From: Laetiporus sulphureus 93-53
Lineage: Eukaryota > Basidiomycota > Agaricomycetes > Polyporales > Laetiporaceae
Direction: 5' to 3'
Length of the DNA: 43,376 nt
Assembly (NCBI RefSeq): GCF_001632365.1
Contig: NW_024468514.1
Coordinates: 787,970-831,345, forward strand
The translations under genes were made by a program, and so were the position numbers. Shown here one piece after another: positions 31,663 to 42,865 of the stretch (position 1 is its first letter; every line of letters begins with the position of its first letter). The notes under the pieces are model-generated. The model did no database searches. It was not told the origin of the DNA and saw only the letters and a list, made by a program, of their open reading frames with translations.

Positions 31663-34600
31663 ATGACGGGCCTTTCCGATGTGCTGCCCGCGCTCGCGCG
31701 CGAACCTTCGTCCAACTTCTCTATTCAGAAACGAAAGAAGTACGTTGTTGATGAGTACGCTGATCCGGAGAAGGTCGAAGTCACGGAGGTCGTCGACGAA
31801 GATGACGGCGACATCGTTAACGCTAAGGTCATCGAGAAGGCAGAAGATGTCGCGATTGAGGTGAGGCTACTTCTCTTGTGCCAACAAGGTTCCTGTTGGT
31901 GATGATGGTCGCGTGCAGATCTTATCGACTGAAGATCACCCGGAACTACCTACGTGGACCTTCCGCACTGTGTTCCTCGGCATCGGACTAAGTATCTTTG
32001 GTGCTGTTCTCGCAACGATCTACACATTCAAGCCTCAGGTATGTGCAGTGCATCTGCATCGACGTCGCGTGCTGATCTACCTTTGAAGAATGCTTCGGTT
32101 TCTCAGCTCTTCTGCCTCATCATCGCATATGTTCTTGGGACACTCATGCATGGTACGTTGTTGCATTTGTTTCCCAGGCCCTAGTATCAATTCATTGCGT
32201 GTCCCAGCTATCATCCCGTCCCATGGCTACTGGAGGTTCTTGAACCCCGGTCCCTTCAACATCAAGGGTAAAATATCTTCGTCAAACGATGGTTGCATCG
32301 TGATCTCATAAATTGCAACTAGAACATGCCGCGATTGTGATCATGGCATCGACTGCGTCCACAGTGGCTATTGCAATGGAGATTATCGCTGCGCTCAGTA
32401 AGTCCACCTGATGGTATCTGCGAGGCTTCGCCGCTTATACCCGACGTCTCGTAGATCTATTCTACGATATCCGCCTCAACGCAGCGGTCGCCATCTTCCA
32501 GATCTTTGCGAGCCAGATGATTGGGTACGGAATTGCTGGAGTGTGTGAGTATCCGCCTTCGTCAGTGCTGCAACAGAGTTGTTCAAATATGCATGTCTTA
32601 GTACGATCTTTGCTCGTATACCCCACATAGTGAGTGGGCATCGTCATGTATGCAACGCACAGCTAACGTAGACCACAAGCGCATTCTATCCGACGTACAT
32701 TTCTGTCGTGAATCTGCTTCAGAGCCTTCACTATGGGAATGCTTTGAATCAAAAGAGGAGGTGAAGAGCTACCGGATCCCCTTATTGAACTTAGCTGACA
32801 CCCTGGGATCGTAGAAAATACTTCTGGGTTGTGGTAAGTCGACGATTTCTCACCTTGCAGGGTGACCCTGATCTCAAGTCGCCTGTATAGTTCACATTGA
32901 TTTTCTTCTGGGAGTGGTATGTGTATCCTTGCAACATGTGTGTGATATGACGCTGAGTGAAGCCTCGTGCTAGGATCCCGCAGTATTCCTTCCCCTTACT
33001 CACGGCCATTTCTATCATTTGCATCGCGGACAACGGTCGGCACGACTGGATTCGTAACCTCTTTGGAGCGGGCTCGAGTAACGAGGGCATCGGACTGCTG
33101 AGCTTCAGCACCAGCTGGACGCTCATCACACAAGGATATCCGCTTGTGTGGCCTTGGCAGACCCGTGCGTGTCACGTTATGTAAATTGTTCGCAAGAGGC
33201 AAGCTGAAGCGCCTTCTTCACAGAGGTCAACTCGTACAGTAAGTCGCACCTTCCTGTTCTTACAAATAGCTGCGTACTCAAGGTTCCAGTCGGCATGGCC
33301 ATCGGCTACGTTGTCCTCATGGTCTGCTACTACAAGAACGTATTCAACGGGCGAAACACGGACTGGATGTCGACCTCGCTCTTCTTTCCGAACGGAACGA
33401 GCTACAATCAGAGCTTGATCCTCAACGCGGACAACAGCCTCAATGTGACGAAGCTCGATGAGGTCGGCCTGCCGCAGTTTACGACGACGTATGCGCTCAG
33501 CCAGATGTGCTACAACTTCAGCTTCGGCGCGGCATTCGTGCATGTGATACTATGGCACTGGAAGGATCTGAAGAAAGGTTGGTACTGCCGGTTGTTACTT
33601 GAGAACATGTTTTGATGTGCTGCCATGAAAAGCGTGCCGCGAGGTTAAGTTCTGGCGAGGCTCGGAGGAGGTTGACGACCCTCACTACCGAGGTGAGGTC
33701 AGCGAACATCAATCGGTCTCCCGTGTGCTCATAGATTTCTCGCAGAGATGAAGAAGTACAAGGAAGTCCCGCAGTGGTGGTACCTTACCCTGTTCGCGAT
33801 TTCCCTTGGTGTCGGCATTGGATGCAGTGTGCGTCGCTATTTTATTACTTCATACTGTGCTTACCTGGTAATCCTGTTCACACCTAGTACACGACGGGAG
33901 AGGCTCTCCTGCCGTGGTGGAGTATCCTTCTGTTCACCGTAATCAGCTTCTTCTTAGCTGTCGCCCTCGGGTTCAGTAGGACATCTCCTATTCTCGTTGC
34001 TTACATTGTGCTAATAATTATTGTGCCCCGTCAGTCATGGCGACAACTGGCTTCAGCATTTCCGTTAAGTACGCCATCCAGATCTTGGCCGCGTTCATCC
34101 ACCCAGGGAAGCCTGTGTACGTGTACTCCCAGTGGTTTCGCTAGTCTGCAATGTTACTGACGGTTTCGCGCGTTTGAATGTAGCGCTGTGATGTATGTCA
34201 ATTTGTATGGCAACAGCACTGCTTTTCAAACGCTGTACATGTTGCAAGGTGACTTTTATTCCATCTGATACCGATGTCCCGCTAGATGCTCCATAACCCA
34301 CTCAGACCTGAAATTGGGTCAGTACACAAAAATCCCTCCTCGTGCGACCTTTGCCGCGCAGCTGGTTGGCTCGATTGTCGGCTCTATCTTCAATTACACC
34401 AGTGAGTAGAATCTCTTGAAAGGGATGGAGTGTAGCTGACAGTTTTGAAGTGATGATCCAGATCGTTGACAATAACAGAGAGGTGCTCAAGAATCCCGTA
34501 GGAACGCGGATCGTAAGTTTTCGCTTGCATCGTTTACCTTTATGGTTGAATTTGATGAATGCTACGACACGGTGCAGTGGTCTGGATGGAACGTTCAGAG

Positions 34601-35295
34601 CTACAATTCCGCGTCCATCGCTATGGGTGCTCTCGGCAAGTACCTGTACGCCACTGACCCTCGACGTTCCTCGACTTTCTCGCTGAGGGGCCGCATCTTC
34701 CTAGATTTACGTACGGCAAGATGTATTACATGCTGGCGTTTGCGATCTTCATTGGTCTTGCGCTGCCAATTCCGTTCTGGGTGCTGTACCGGTATACGAA
34801 GCCTGGTTCCTTCCTGAACAGGTTTGCCGCATATATCAACCTGCCCATCATCGCTCTGTATGTCGGCTACCTGCCATACTCAGTGAACGGACAGTGGTGG
34901 TATGTATTCCTGAGCACGAGCGCGATGCAATGTTGATAAGAGCGATGAATAGGTCGTGCCTTGTCCTGGGCGCTGTGTCGCAATGGTGGGCACGCACTCG
35001 CCGCCCGAAGTGGTTCAAGAAGTATAACTACTTGACATCTGCTGCCTTGGATGGCGGGGCGCAAGTCATTATATTCATTCTGGTCTGTTGTGTTCTTATA
35101 TGATGGGTGCGGCTGGAGCCTAACAGTCCCGCAGAGCTTTGCTGTCTTCGGCGCCAGCGGCAACGAGGTCGATTTCCCCTACTGGTGAGTATGGCGTGCA
35201 CCAGACACTGGACGTAGGGCTGACAACGTGTCGTGACCCATAGGTGGGGCAATCCAGAAACCCTGTCAGTAGACAGATGTGCTGCTACGTCATAG
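31663..35295 (+). CDS. Oligopeptide transporter (OPT family), 25 exons, 761 aa
   Basis: I resolved 25 exons from 31663-31860 to 35244-35295; they total exactly 762 codons. Very short exons are needed: 32602-32629 (28 nt), 32815-32833 (19 nt), 32891-32916 (26 nt) and 33224-33238 (15 nt). An acidic N-terminus is followed by multiple membrane segments with OPT landmarks: HPELPTWTFRTVFLGI, IPSHGYWRFLNPGPFNIKEH, IPQYSFPLLTAISIICI, YYKNVFNGRNTDWMS, EVPQWWYLTLFAISLG, FAAQLVGSIVGSIFNY, TRIWSGWNVQSYNS and DFPYWWGNPETLSVDRC. These match fungal OPT proteins, which import tetra- and pentapeptides or glutathione with protons at the plasma membrane. Substrate cannot be read from sequence. It is convergent with the dynamin gene (176 bp between stops). 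Confidence 0.94.
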
Positions 35296-35471
35296 AATAT
35301 CCTTACTGTTTACCATGCCACTGTAGTATGCAAGTCGGCGAGGCCCTTCTATAATTCCGAATGCATGATCTGTACTCTAAAACAAGACGTCGCGAGTGCT
35401 ATTTGTCAAAAGTAATGCTATACTCCAAGATCTCGCTCAATAAGACTATGCTTTACTCCTTCAAGAGGCAG

Positions 35472-38400
35472 CTACTGCGATTGTTCGAATTCGAACAGCC
35501 TCTCCTTGATGCTAAATAACCTGTCCTTCTTGCTAGACAGCTCCATCCTCATCCTTGCAACGTCCGCATCTTCGCTGACATACGCAGCACATCTGGCAGC
35601 GGCTCCTTCGGACCCAAGGCCCAACTTCTCGATGAGATGATCTTGAAGTGCGTCAGCGAACGCGAACAAAAATGTATGGTCTATTGCGAGAGGAATATTG
35701 TCGATTATCCTCTGTAGTTTCGTGTTAGGTCATTTGAAGGCAACATAATACAATAGAACTTGCCTTGTATGCGACTTGGAAGTAGCCCCTGACCTCCGCC
35801 ATCAACTGCAATTCTTCCTCATATATGTCTGGAGGGTTGAGTTTTCCAAGATCTTCTAGAGTGCAGTGATAGCCTAGTTTAGCTAGCGATGCTAATGTGG
35901 CAGCTTCGGCTTCGGCGCGTTCTGTATCGTCGATGATAGGTCGTATTGCCACAGGCTTTGCGGCTTGAGACCCTCCTACACTTGCGCAAGGAGTCGCTGG
36001 GGCTGCAAGATATTAGCAAGCACAAAGATACGCTCCGCTATGAATCCACCTGCTGCCGGAGCGGCCGCCTTGTCGAGAACATTGGTACTCTGTTGATCTT
36101 TCTTTGATGGTGGGTTCTTTGGCAGCTGTTCCACGAACCTCGAAGTGGATTCTCGACTAGGCGATAACGTTAATGAATTTGAAGCAGCTTTCGCTTTGGT
36201 CTTTTCAGCTCTTTTCGGCGGTGTCGGTAGTTCCGAGGTCGTCGAAGAGCCTTACACAGAAGACCCGAAGTTCAACTCATGCGGTGGATGGGAGCAAGGA
36301 CATCGTGAACGTACTACTGTCATCGTTGCTTTCCTCTTCATCTTCTTTGTCATCAAAAATGGTATCGGAAACCTCCCTGTACATCATCTTCTGCCGTTTC
36401 GCAGGAGATGGTAAGGAGGAATCCGACGGTACCTGCATCTTCCCGGCGCGCATATCCTTATAGAGAGCGAGATGCTTATCCTTCGACGCCGCCAGATAGT
36501 GAGTATTCTGGCTGAAGGGAGTGGATTCGAGTTTGAGCAGCTTGCAGATGAAGCGACATGTCTCATCCCGATGTGCCTTCACCTGTTCCGCGACCACCAA
36601 TCTATGGATATCAATGTAAATGCAATGTTAGCTCGCAGAGAATTGCTGCAAAAACCTACTTCACGCAATGTTCCAAATTCTTGAATCGGCCGAAGCGGGT
36701 CTTTACGAGCTTCTCTACACTCTCTACGAACGCGTTGTACACTTGTACGAACATGTTCAAGGCGTGATCTTCCCAATGAGTCATGAAAGCATCGATCAAG
36801 GTTATCTTTGCTCGATATGGGACGTTGTTGGGCAGCTCGCGTGTGACACAGCTACGGCGATGGATGTATTCAGCGTTCCAAGGTAACTGTGCAAACAATC
36901 TACCTCTCCATATGTTCATGTATGTCGCCAAGAGTAATTGGCCCGCCCGAAGTAAAAATTGTGCGCAGATCTATACCTTGATCTCGAACAGGTATCCGCT
37001 CTCCTTGTACGTGGATGACGAAGTGAGGCGCGGTTCGACGAATAGTAGTCTTGAAGTCTTTATGTATCTTTCTTATGTTCTGAACGAGATCGGCAGTATT
37101 TGGTCCTCCTTGCACCCATGAATTGACGTCATTGCAGAACGATGTTACTAAGCTAAGGACGGCAGCGGGTGGGTCAGTAGTGAGTGGTGGAGGGAGTTCA
37201 CTGAGCTGCTTCTCGCAGTCCTGGAGCTGGCGTTCTACCTCATCTCGAAGTACGGGCACGCTTGCAATACTCAATACATTATGACAAATGACACAATTTA
37301 TGGACTTACATGTCGTGAATGAGCCCTGTCAAGAGTCTGCTGAGATTAGCAACAAGGTTGCCAGTACCAAAGCGCTGGCGATGCGCTGATTCAGACCATG
37401 GTCGGCTCGTGTTGAAAAACTTCTGCTCCGCCTCACGAGCTTCTGTCGATGTGATTCTTTTTGCTCTGTCCGCGTCATCCGGTTGTTTTGTGCAGTAGTA
37501 GCCATGCTTGAGAGGATGCTTCTGGCCTTCAATGATCTCAAGCCAGGACCTTCGCGCGTTGGTCGCTCCAGAAGGGATTGTGTCGGGTTTAGTCAGAACT
37601 CCTTGTTGATATATACATATAAGAAAAGGAAAAAACAGCTGAGGATGCATTTGAAAGAACGGTGCTGACCTATCGTACGTATGCCGTCTGGGTCCACATC
37701 CTTTGCAAGGCGCACCGCCTTTTGATTCTCTATGTCATCTAAACACTCATATATAATGAATTGAGAGAAGAGGAAGGACTAGACGAGCTCACCGCTCATA
37801 GGGATGGTAAGCAAGATTAGGCGCTGGCCTCCTATATGATGTCGAACCAGCTCCTCTACCAACTGTACCGTTTCTGGATCAGCGTTTTGAATGATTCCTA
37901 ATATACATGAGATATTCGCATCGTATGGAAGAAGGTTACGGTATAGGCATACATACCGGTAAGTCAATGAAAGATAGCTCTGTCAGATCAGGACCATAGA
38001 CATCGAGGCATACAGCGTTTCTGGAGAACAACAGCTGCCGCTCTGTTCCAAATTGCCCGCAGCCTATCATTTCTGCACTAACTTCGACAAAAGATGATAT
38101 GGGCAAACTGGGATTCAGAGCCGCGGCTTGGGCCCTCCGGAGAGCGAGCTCCACAGCGGTCTTGTCGCGAATGGGTCCTCCGAAGGTGATTTCCTCCACC
38201 TTACGCTTCCGTTGACCATGATTGTCGAACTCTAGGCGGATGGAAACCTGACAGGACCACTCGGGAGCGTTGGAGAGACGGCATTCTATTGGGCAGCGAG
38301 TACAAGTCCCGGCATCCCGAGGCACGGTGATCTGCGATGATCACATCAAAGTTTATCACTATTGAGAACCGTTGCATTGAAAATCTCTGACGCACTCCTG

Positions 38401-38648
38401 AAATAGCTTCTACTAGGCTCGACTTGCCCGCGCTCTGGTTGCCGATTACTGCAATGTGCGGTAGGTCAAAGTCTGCTTGTGCCCTTGCAGACATTGGTGA
38501 AATTCCACTTTGAAGTGTTTCCATCGACAACATACCCGATTGCGCGTAAGTGCTTGATGAGAGAAAGAAGCTCTCTTCGACGCTTCGCATGGCCGCTCTC
38601 TGCACTTGAAAGATGTATTGCCGCGGGGCTAGCGGTATCATGAGACAT
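35472..38648 (-). CDS. Dynamin-like GTPase with GED (Mx/DRP-like), multi-exon; phase conflict at G3
   Basis: Resolved exons (minus): 38648-38536, 38483-38396, 38331-37957, 37897-37793, 37738-37670, 37601-37310, 37260-36904, 36851-36660, a 36601 exon, and the last exon 35711-35472; junctions between about 36400 and 35764 are not fixed. GTPase motifs: GNQSAGKSS (G1), VPRDAGTCTRCP (G2 Thr), FIDLP then GIIQ (G3) and LTKPD (G4). The middle domain includes TRELPNNVPYRAK and KTRFGRFKNLEH. A charged linker leads to the GED (EVRGYFQVAYKRIIDNIPLAI to the C-terminus). Such proteins oligomerise on membranes and sever or remodel them. The last intron is GC-AG (donor GCAAGT at 35763). At the G3 junction the GT-AG intron leaves the frame off by one, so the gene may be damaged or mis-sequenced. 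Confidence 0.85.
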
Positions 38649-38673
38649 TCTGGAAGGCGATCAAGAGGTAGTT

Positions 38674-38695
38674 CCGAATGACCTTAGTCATTCGG
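38674..38695. repeat. 9-bp perfect hairpin just upstream of the dynamin start
   Basis: CCGAATGAC-CTTA-GTCATTCGG lies 26-47 bp upstream of the dynamin ATG, within its probable 5' UTR or core promoter. Both an RNA hairpin in the leader and a cruciform protein site are possible. Confidence 0.7.
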
Positions 38696-38710
38696 GTTAT
38701 AACCTGCACA

Positions 38711-39519
38711 CAGGACCCGGGCAACTCCCATATAGGAGTGTCGCAAAATAGCTTATTTGAGGGGCCCCAAATCGCGATTTCCTTGTCGCGGATTGCATAT
38801 TTCAGACCTCGGAGGCCCCAAAAAGCTTCAAAAAGACCCTTATCCTTATCGCAACTTAGCATATTTCGGGACCTGATGGGTGTCGGAGAGCCTCCCGATT
38901 TAGGCATGTCCAGGTGGCTAACCACTGGTATTGATCGACAAGGCCCATTGATGCGACAAGGCCACCATGTAGCCATATATTGATATAAAATAAATAATTT
39001 CCTGACCTGATAACCATCATGGTACATGCGCGATTTGTGACATCCAAGCCTAATTTCCTGCTACGACTTGTGTAGCTCTCCTTCCCCTGAGTCTCACTTG
39101 AATCTCATGAAGCTGTAAGATACAGAATCTGCAGCTTGCTCATCAAGGCCTTCTTGTTCTGATCCTAAATGAACAACGAAGAATATTCTATAATGACATT
39201 GAATGCATCTGTGGCTTATTCTTCAAGATGTCACCCCTTGTGATGATGGCATCGACAAACATCAGCTTGATACACACTCAATGTAGCCTCTTTATTATCA
39301 CAACATCCTTATGTGAGAGTAGCGGGTGAGCTCGCAAACGAATCTGTATGTTTTTGACTCTGATGTAGCGTGACATATGGATGTGATGTATCGTTACAAA
39401 ACGTGACATAGTCACGGGTCTTGTCACACTTTGCATACTGGAGGCCCGAAAGTTTGCATATTTCAGGCTCATTTTGGGAGACTTTTGTGACACTCCTATA
39501 TAGAAATTGCCCAGGTCCT
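38711..39519. repeat. Fold-back repeat pair (possible MITE-like element)
   Basis: A left arm at 38711-38750 (AGGACCCGGGCAACTCCCAT, ATAGGAGTGTCGCAAAA) is repeated inverted at 39480-39519 (AGGACCTGGGCAATTTCTAT, ATAGGAGTGTCACAAAA). The word GCATATTTC also recurs inside (about 38789, 38859, 39457). No target duplication was found, so the true ends are uncertain. Interior sequence carries no gene. Confidence 0.55.
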
Positions 39520-39784
39520 CTGCACATGCACAGTGGGCGATTACATAAGGAAAAACAGTTTCGTCACACGTTACATTTCTCACGCCTGTGGCTGGACATC
39601 TCCCCCTAATTTTTGTGCTGCATGTGACACTGTGGCGAAGCTCGCCGTCGCCCCCATCGTTGGAAAATTCAGGTGCTGCTCTGTTCCGTACGCTCGTTGT
39701 CTGTTGCTAGGCCGATCATCCCGCCTGTGACTTTGTTGTCTTTGTAGAGAGCCGTCGTATCGCCCACATGTCTGTATCTGTGAA

Positions 39785-40033
39785 ATGCACCTCTCGCCCA
39801 TCAAAGGGAGTTGCCGCTCGCTGCTGCTATCGTGCATCAATGACAACGACCTCGTCATACTCGAATGCACCATCATGTGCTTCAAATGCAATGCAACCAG
39901 CGTTGCTGTATATGACGGAGCATGGAAGTACTGGCACACACAGTTTGAACTACTTACCGTCATCAAACTTATTGAGGAACCCGAAATGATGGTCGAAAAG
40001 GACCTTGGCATCCAGGACAACGTCCACATCTAA
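39785..40033 (+). CDS. Small hypothetical open frame (82 codons)
   Basis: I do not recognise it. It has two cysteine-containing words (LECTIMCFKCNA), an aromatic segment (DGAWKYWHTQFELL) and an acidic C-terminus. It stands alone among repeat debris, without a visible promoter. It could be a fragment of a larger mobile-element gene or chance. Confidence 0.25.
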   Translation: MHLSPIKGSCRSLLLSCINDNDLVILECTIMCFKCNATSVAVYDGAWKYWHTQFELLTVIKLIEEPEMMVEKDLGIQDNVHI

Positions 40034-40252
40034 TAACTTCTTTCCTGTCCTACCTGTATTTGTATTGTCATGTATAACATACTAAACTCCTCTTGCTAAC
40101 GAACTCTGTAACTTTGTACCCTCCATGATGAATTGTAACTCATCCATCGTTCTTTCACTATCGCACCGGACACACTTTCCACTGGTCATTCAGAACTGGG
40201 CGTGCGGAACGCAGTGCCGACACCCTCAAGTTCTGGACCAGAGTCTTTCAGC

Positions 40253-40725
40253 TAGGGCATGGGGAAATAGGAATTGTGACCTGCTTAACCGGCTATTTAG
40301 CAATGCACCCCTGCAAGGGCCTATTTTACCTATGTAATTTACAGTTAATTAACAAAGGGGGGTCCGGAGGGTGCAGCCCCCAAAACTTCAGGTCAATTAA
40401 CGCTAATTAGCCAGTAGAGTTACCTAAAATGACGGTAAATTACAACTTCCTCATGCTACATCACTACCAATGATCCCAGTCAGGCTGCTCATCTCTGTGA
40501 GCTTTTTCTGCACTGGTTGAATACAATTCAATTAGATCTTCTGAGAGAATTTTCTTGAGCTGATGGACATCCTGATCAACCCCTCTCCCCTCCCCTGGGC
40601 GCTTCCTATTTAACCGTAAATTACCTTCAATTTTTGACCCTTTTGAAATTAATCGTAGATTACCTGTAATTTACATAGATAAAATAGCCCTGGCTAATTA
40701 GCATTCTCTATTTCCCCATGCCCTA
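40253..40725. mobile_element. 473-bp non-autonomous deletion derivative of the 2218-9425 hAT family
   Basis: Both ends start TAGGGCATGG and are flanked by the exact 8-bp duplication CTTTCAGC (40245-40252 and 40726-40733). In inverted orientation it matches the right end of the large hAT over about 300 bp, including the ATTGTGACCTGCTTAACCGG stretch, the GC hairpin and the transposase 3' coding end (CCCAGTCAGGCTGCTCATC). It then jumps to the left-end sequence (GCTAATTAGCCAGGGCTATT as read on the minus strand). This is an internally deleted copy, mobilised by a transposase supplied in trans. Confidence 0.9.
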
Positions 40726-40733
40726 CTTTCAGC

Positions 40734-41068
40734 GTGAAAAGCAATTCAAATGTTTGTTGAATAAGCACACTTCAAGACAGATGTCCGAGCGTCCTGGTTC
40801 AGAGGCTGGCAGTACTGACAGAGACAGGCAGCATTGAAATCACTCATTGCACATGACAGCAATGATCCCAATTAGTGGCCACAAATTACGTGGGTGAAGA
40901 GGCGACAAGCACTGGTTCCAAATGACAACAATGCAAGGTTTATTCACAAGGAACACTACATAATTTGTTACACTACATCTACACTAAGTCATGGAAGGCT
41001 TTCTCCATGTCATGTCGAGAGCCCATCCAGACATCGGGCCCTCGTTCTGTCACCATACATGGCCTACC
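40734..41068. other. Spacer between hAT derivative and TRIM-like element
   Basis: About 335 bp; I see no gene, repeat pair or RNA in it. Confidence 0.4.
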
Positions 41069-41073
41069 GCAGG

Positions 41074-41613
41074 TGTCACAGAATAAACCACATGTGACAC
41101 ATAAAAACCTGCAGTTGCACTGCATATATAGTCAGAACCAAGTGATAAGCCAAGCTTATCATTGTCAGCCTTTTGGCGAAGTGGTTACTCGTCCATTAGG
41201 TATTGATTTATAGGAAGTATGGTCCGTTTCCGTGATAAAATGATAAGCTTCACGGGGTCACCGATTCGAATCTGAGAACTGGCAATGCTTTGTGCAAGTT
41301 AGTCACAAAGCATCTCTCAGAGGTTGAGTGGCGCAACCACAAATTTGAACCCCTGACTTTCAATCCAATAATGCTGGATAAGCCAGTCTAAGCTAGGATT
41401 GGGGTGGTACTATATACTCTCAGGACGAGGATTCCTGAACAGGGGGTAATGTCACAGAATAAATCACATGTGACATGTAAAAACCTGCAGTTGCACTGCA
41501 TATATAGTCGGAACCAAGTGATAAGCCAAGCTTACCATTGCTAGCCTTTTGGCGAAGTGGTCACTCGTCCATTAGGTATTGGTTCATAGGAAGTATGGTC
41601 TGTTTCCGTGATA
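41074..41613 (+). mobile_element. TRIM-like miniature LTR element, 540 bp
   Basis: Two 164-bp direct repeats (41074-41237 and 41450-41613) start TGTCACAGAATAAA and end TTTCCGTGATA, about 93% identical by hand count. The 5-bp sequence GCAGG flanks both outer ends (41069-41073 and 41614-41618). A 212-bp non-coding interior separates them. Two short LTRs plus a target duplication and no genes is the TRIM pattern. The LTR ends TG...TA rather than TG...CA. A TATATA sequence lies in each LTR (about 41125, 41501). Confidence 0.75.
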
Positions 41614-41618
41614 GCAGG

Positions 41619-42080
41619 GTAAATCTCTGATTCGCTAGGAGACAAAAAGATTGCCAACTGTGTGGGTGCGTGCATTGTCAAAAATGAGGTTGAGGCATCT
41701 GTTGATATGCTCTGATGCCACCTCTCTATGGTCCGTGGTCAGACAGTACCAATTGCTTCGTTGCGGAGCGAGGTGAGTATCAACCGCTCTGCTCTGTCTC
41801 CGATGGCATGACGGTACAGAGAGATGACTCTTTTCTTGAAGGGTGCGAGGCCTGCAGGTTTCTTGCTACTGGACTCTGTGACGTGTTTGATTATGGGTGG
41901 TATGTGTGTGGGTAGTAGACGAGTGTGTCGTCCGAAGGGTTTGGTGGATAGGTGTGATGCAGATGATTTCATTCAGCTGGCTGGCCTGCTGACTGGGGCT
42001 AGGACAGGATGCTGGCTTCACATGTGTGTGTTACCGTTTTGAGGGATAAATGTCCCACGTTATATCAGCTTCATGCTTCG
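41619..42080. other. Unassigned sequence after the TRIM-like element
   Basis: Short frames on both strands (41715-42042) overlap and show no family features. Nothing else is supported. Confidence 0.35.
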
Positions 42081-42086
42081 AATTGT

Positions 42087-42275
42087 TCGCAAATGTATCT
42101 GCGTGGCAATCAATTGTTCGCAAATACTGTCTGGGCGCTAAAGGTTTGTTCGCAGATCTGCTAGGTGCGATCGTTCAAACCGGACATCTGTCTCGGCGCT
42201 AGCAGTCTCTTGTTTGGGGTTATTGGTGTTTTGTTCGCAAATTGACCTCAGCGCTTGCTTGCTGTTCGCAAATAC
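42087..42275 (+). repeat. Cluster of five TGTTCGCAAAT-like words
   Basis: GTTCGCAAAT or one-base variants occur near 42088, 42115, 42147, 42231 and 42264, with GGCGCTA/CAGCGCT words between them. Spacing is irregular (27-84 bp). This could be a binding-site cluster or a worn minisatellite. Confidence 0.6.
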
Positions 42276-42619
42276 GAGTTGGAAACCTAATCCGGACTGT
42301 GAGAAACAAATCTCTAAAATGGAACCTGTTCGTCTGCTACTGCTGGACTCGGCTGGACTTCGTTTCATTCGATCGCTTTGTTTTGTATAGTGCGTGACAG
42401 CTAAAGTCTTCCTGGCTCTGATGAAACAAGTCAACTGATGGACTGTGTGTAAAAGACTGTACCGAGTCTAGGCGATCGCCTTTATCCCTGGGCTTGTGGT
42501 GTGAGTTGTTTGCAGCACAGACTTCGTTAACAAAGTTATTGAGTTTGATAGAACGCAATTAATAGTTAAGCAATTAGACAGATATCAAGGATGAGATGTG
42601 TAGAGTGAAGTAGGACTGT

Positions 42620-42865
42620 CACGGCAGACATGATGTGATTTATCAATGTGAAAAATAGTGTGGGAATGTCAGCTGATGTCTTACATTTGCGGCAAAGGTT
42701 TGCCAATGTAGCATTTAAATCGCAAATAGTTCACATTCACAGCCAAAGTGAAACATTTTCAGCATGAAATGCCATAGTTGCAAATATTTGTCACATGTGT
42801 AAGAAATCAGTCGACATTCGCACACAATTTTCCACCTTGATAAATTGTGTCATGTCTGCCATGTG
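42620..42865. mobile_element. Fold-back MITE, about 246 bp
   Basis: The ends CACGGCAGACATGA and, inverted, CACATGGCAGACATGA begin arms that stay alignable for about 100 bp each (ATTTATCAATGTGAAAAAT against ATTTATCAAGGTGGAAAAT; GGGAATGTC against GCGAATGTC). It forms almost one large imperfect palindrome. No coding content. I cannot fix the target duplication, so the family is open. Confidence 0.65.

Noticed and set aside
41172..41280. tRNA or SINE-like A box (TGGCGAAGTGG) and B box (GATTCGAATCT) in the TRIM-like element
   Set aside because: The boxes match loosely, but the surrounding bases do not form D, T or acceptor stems, and the LTR and target-duplication structure already explains the element. 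A Pol III promoter remains only a remote possibility.
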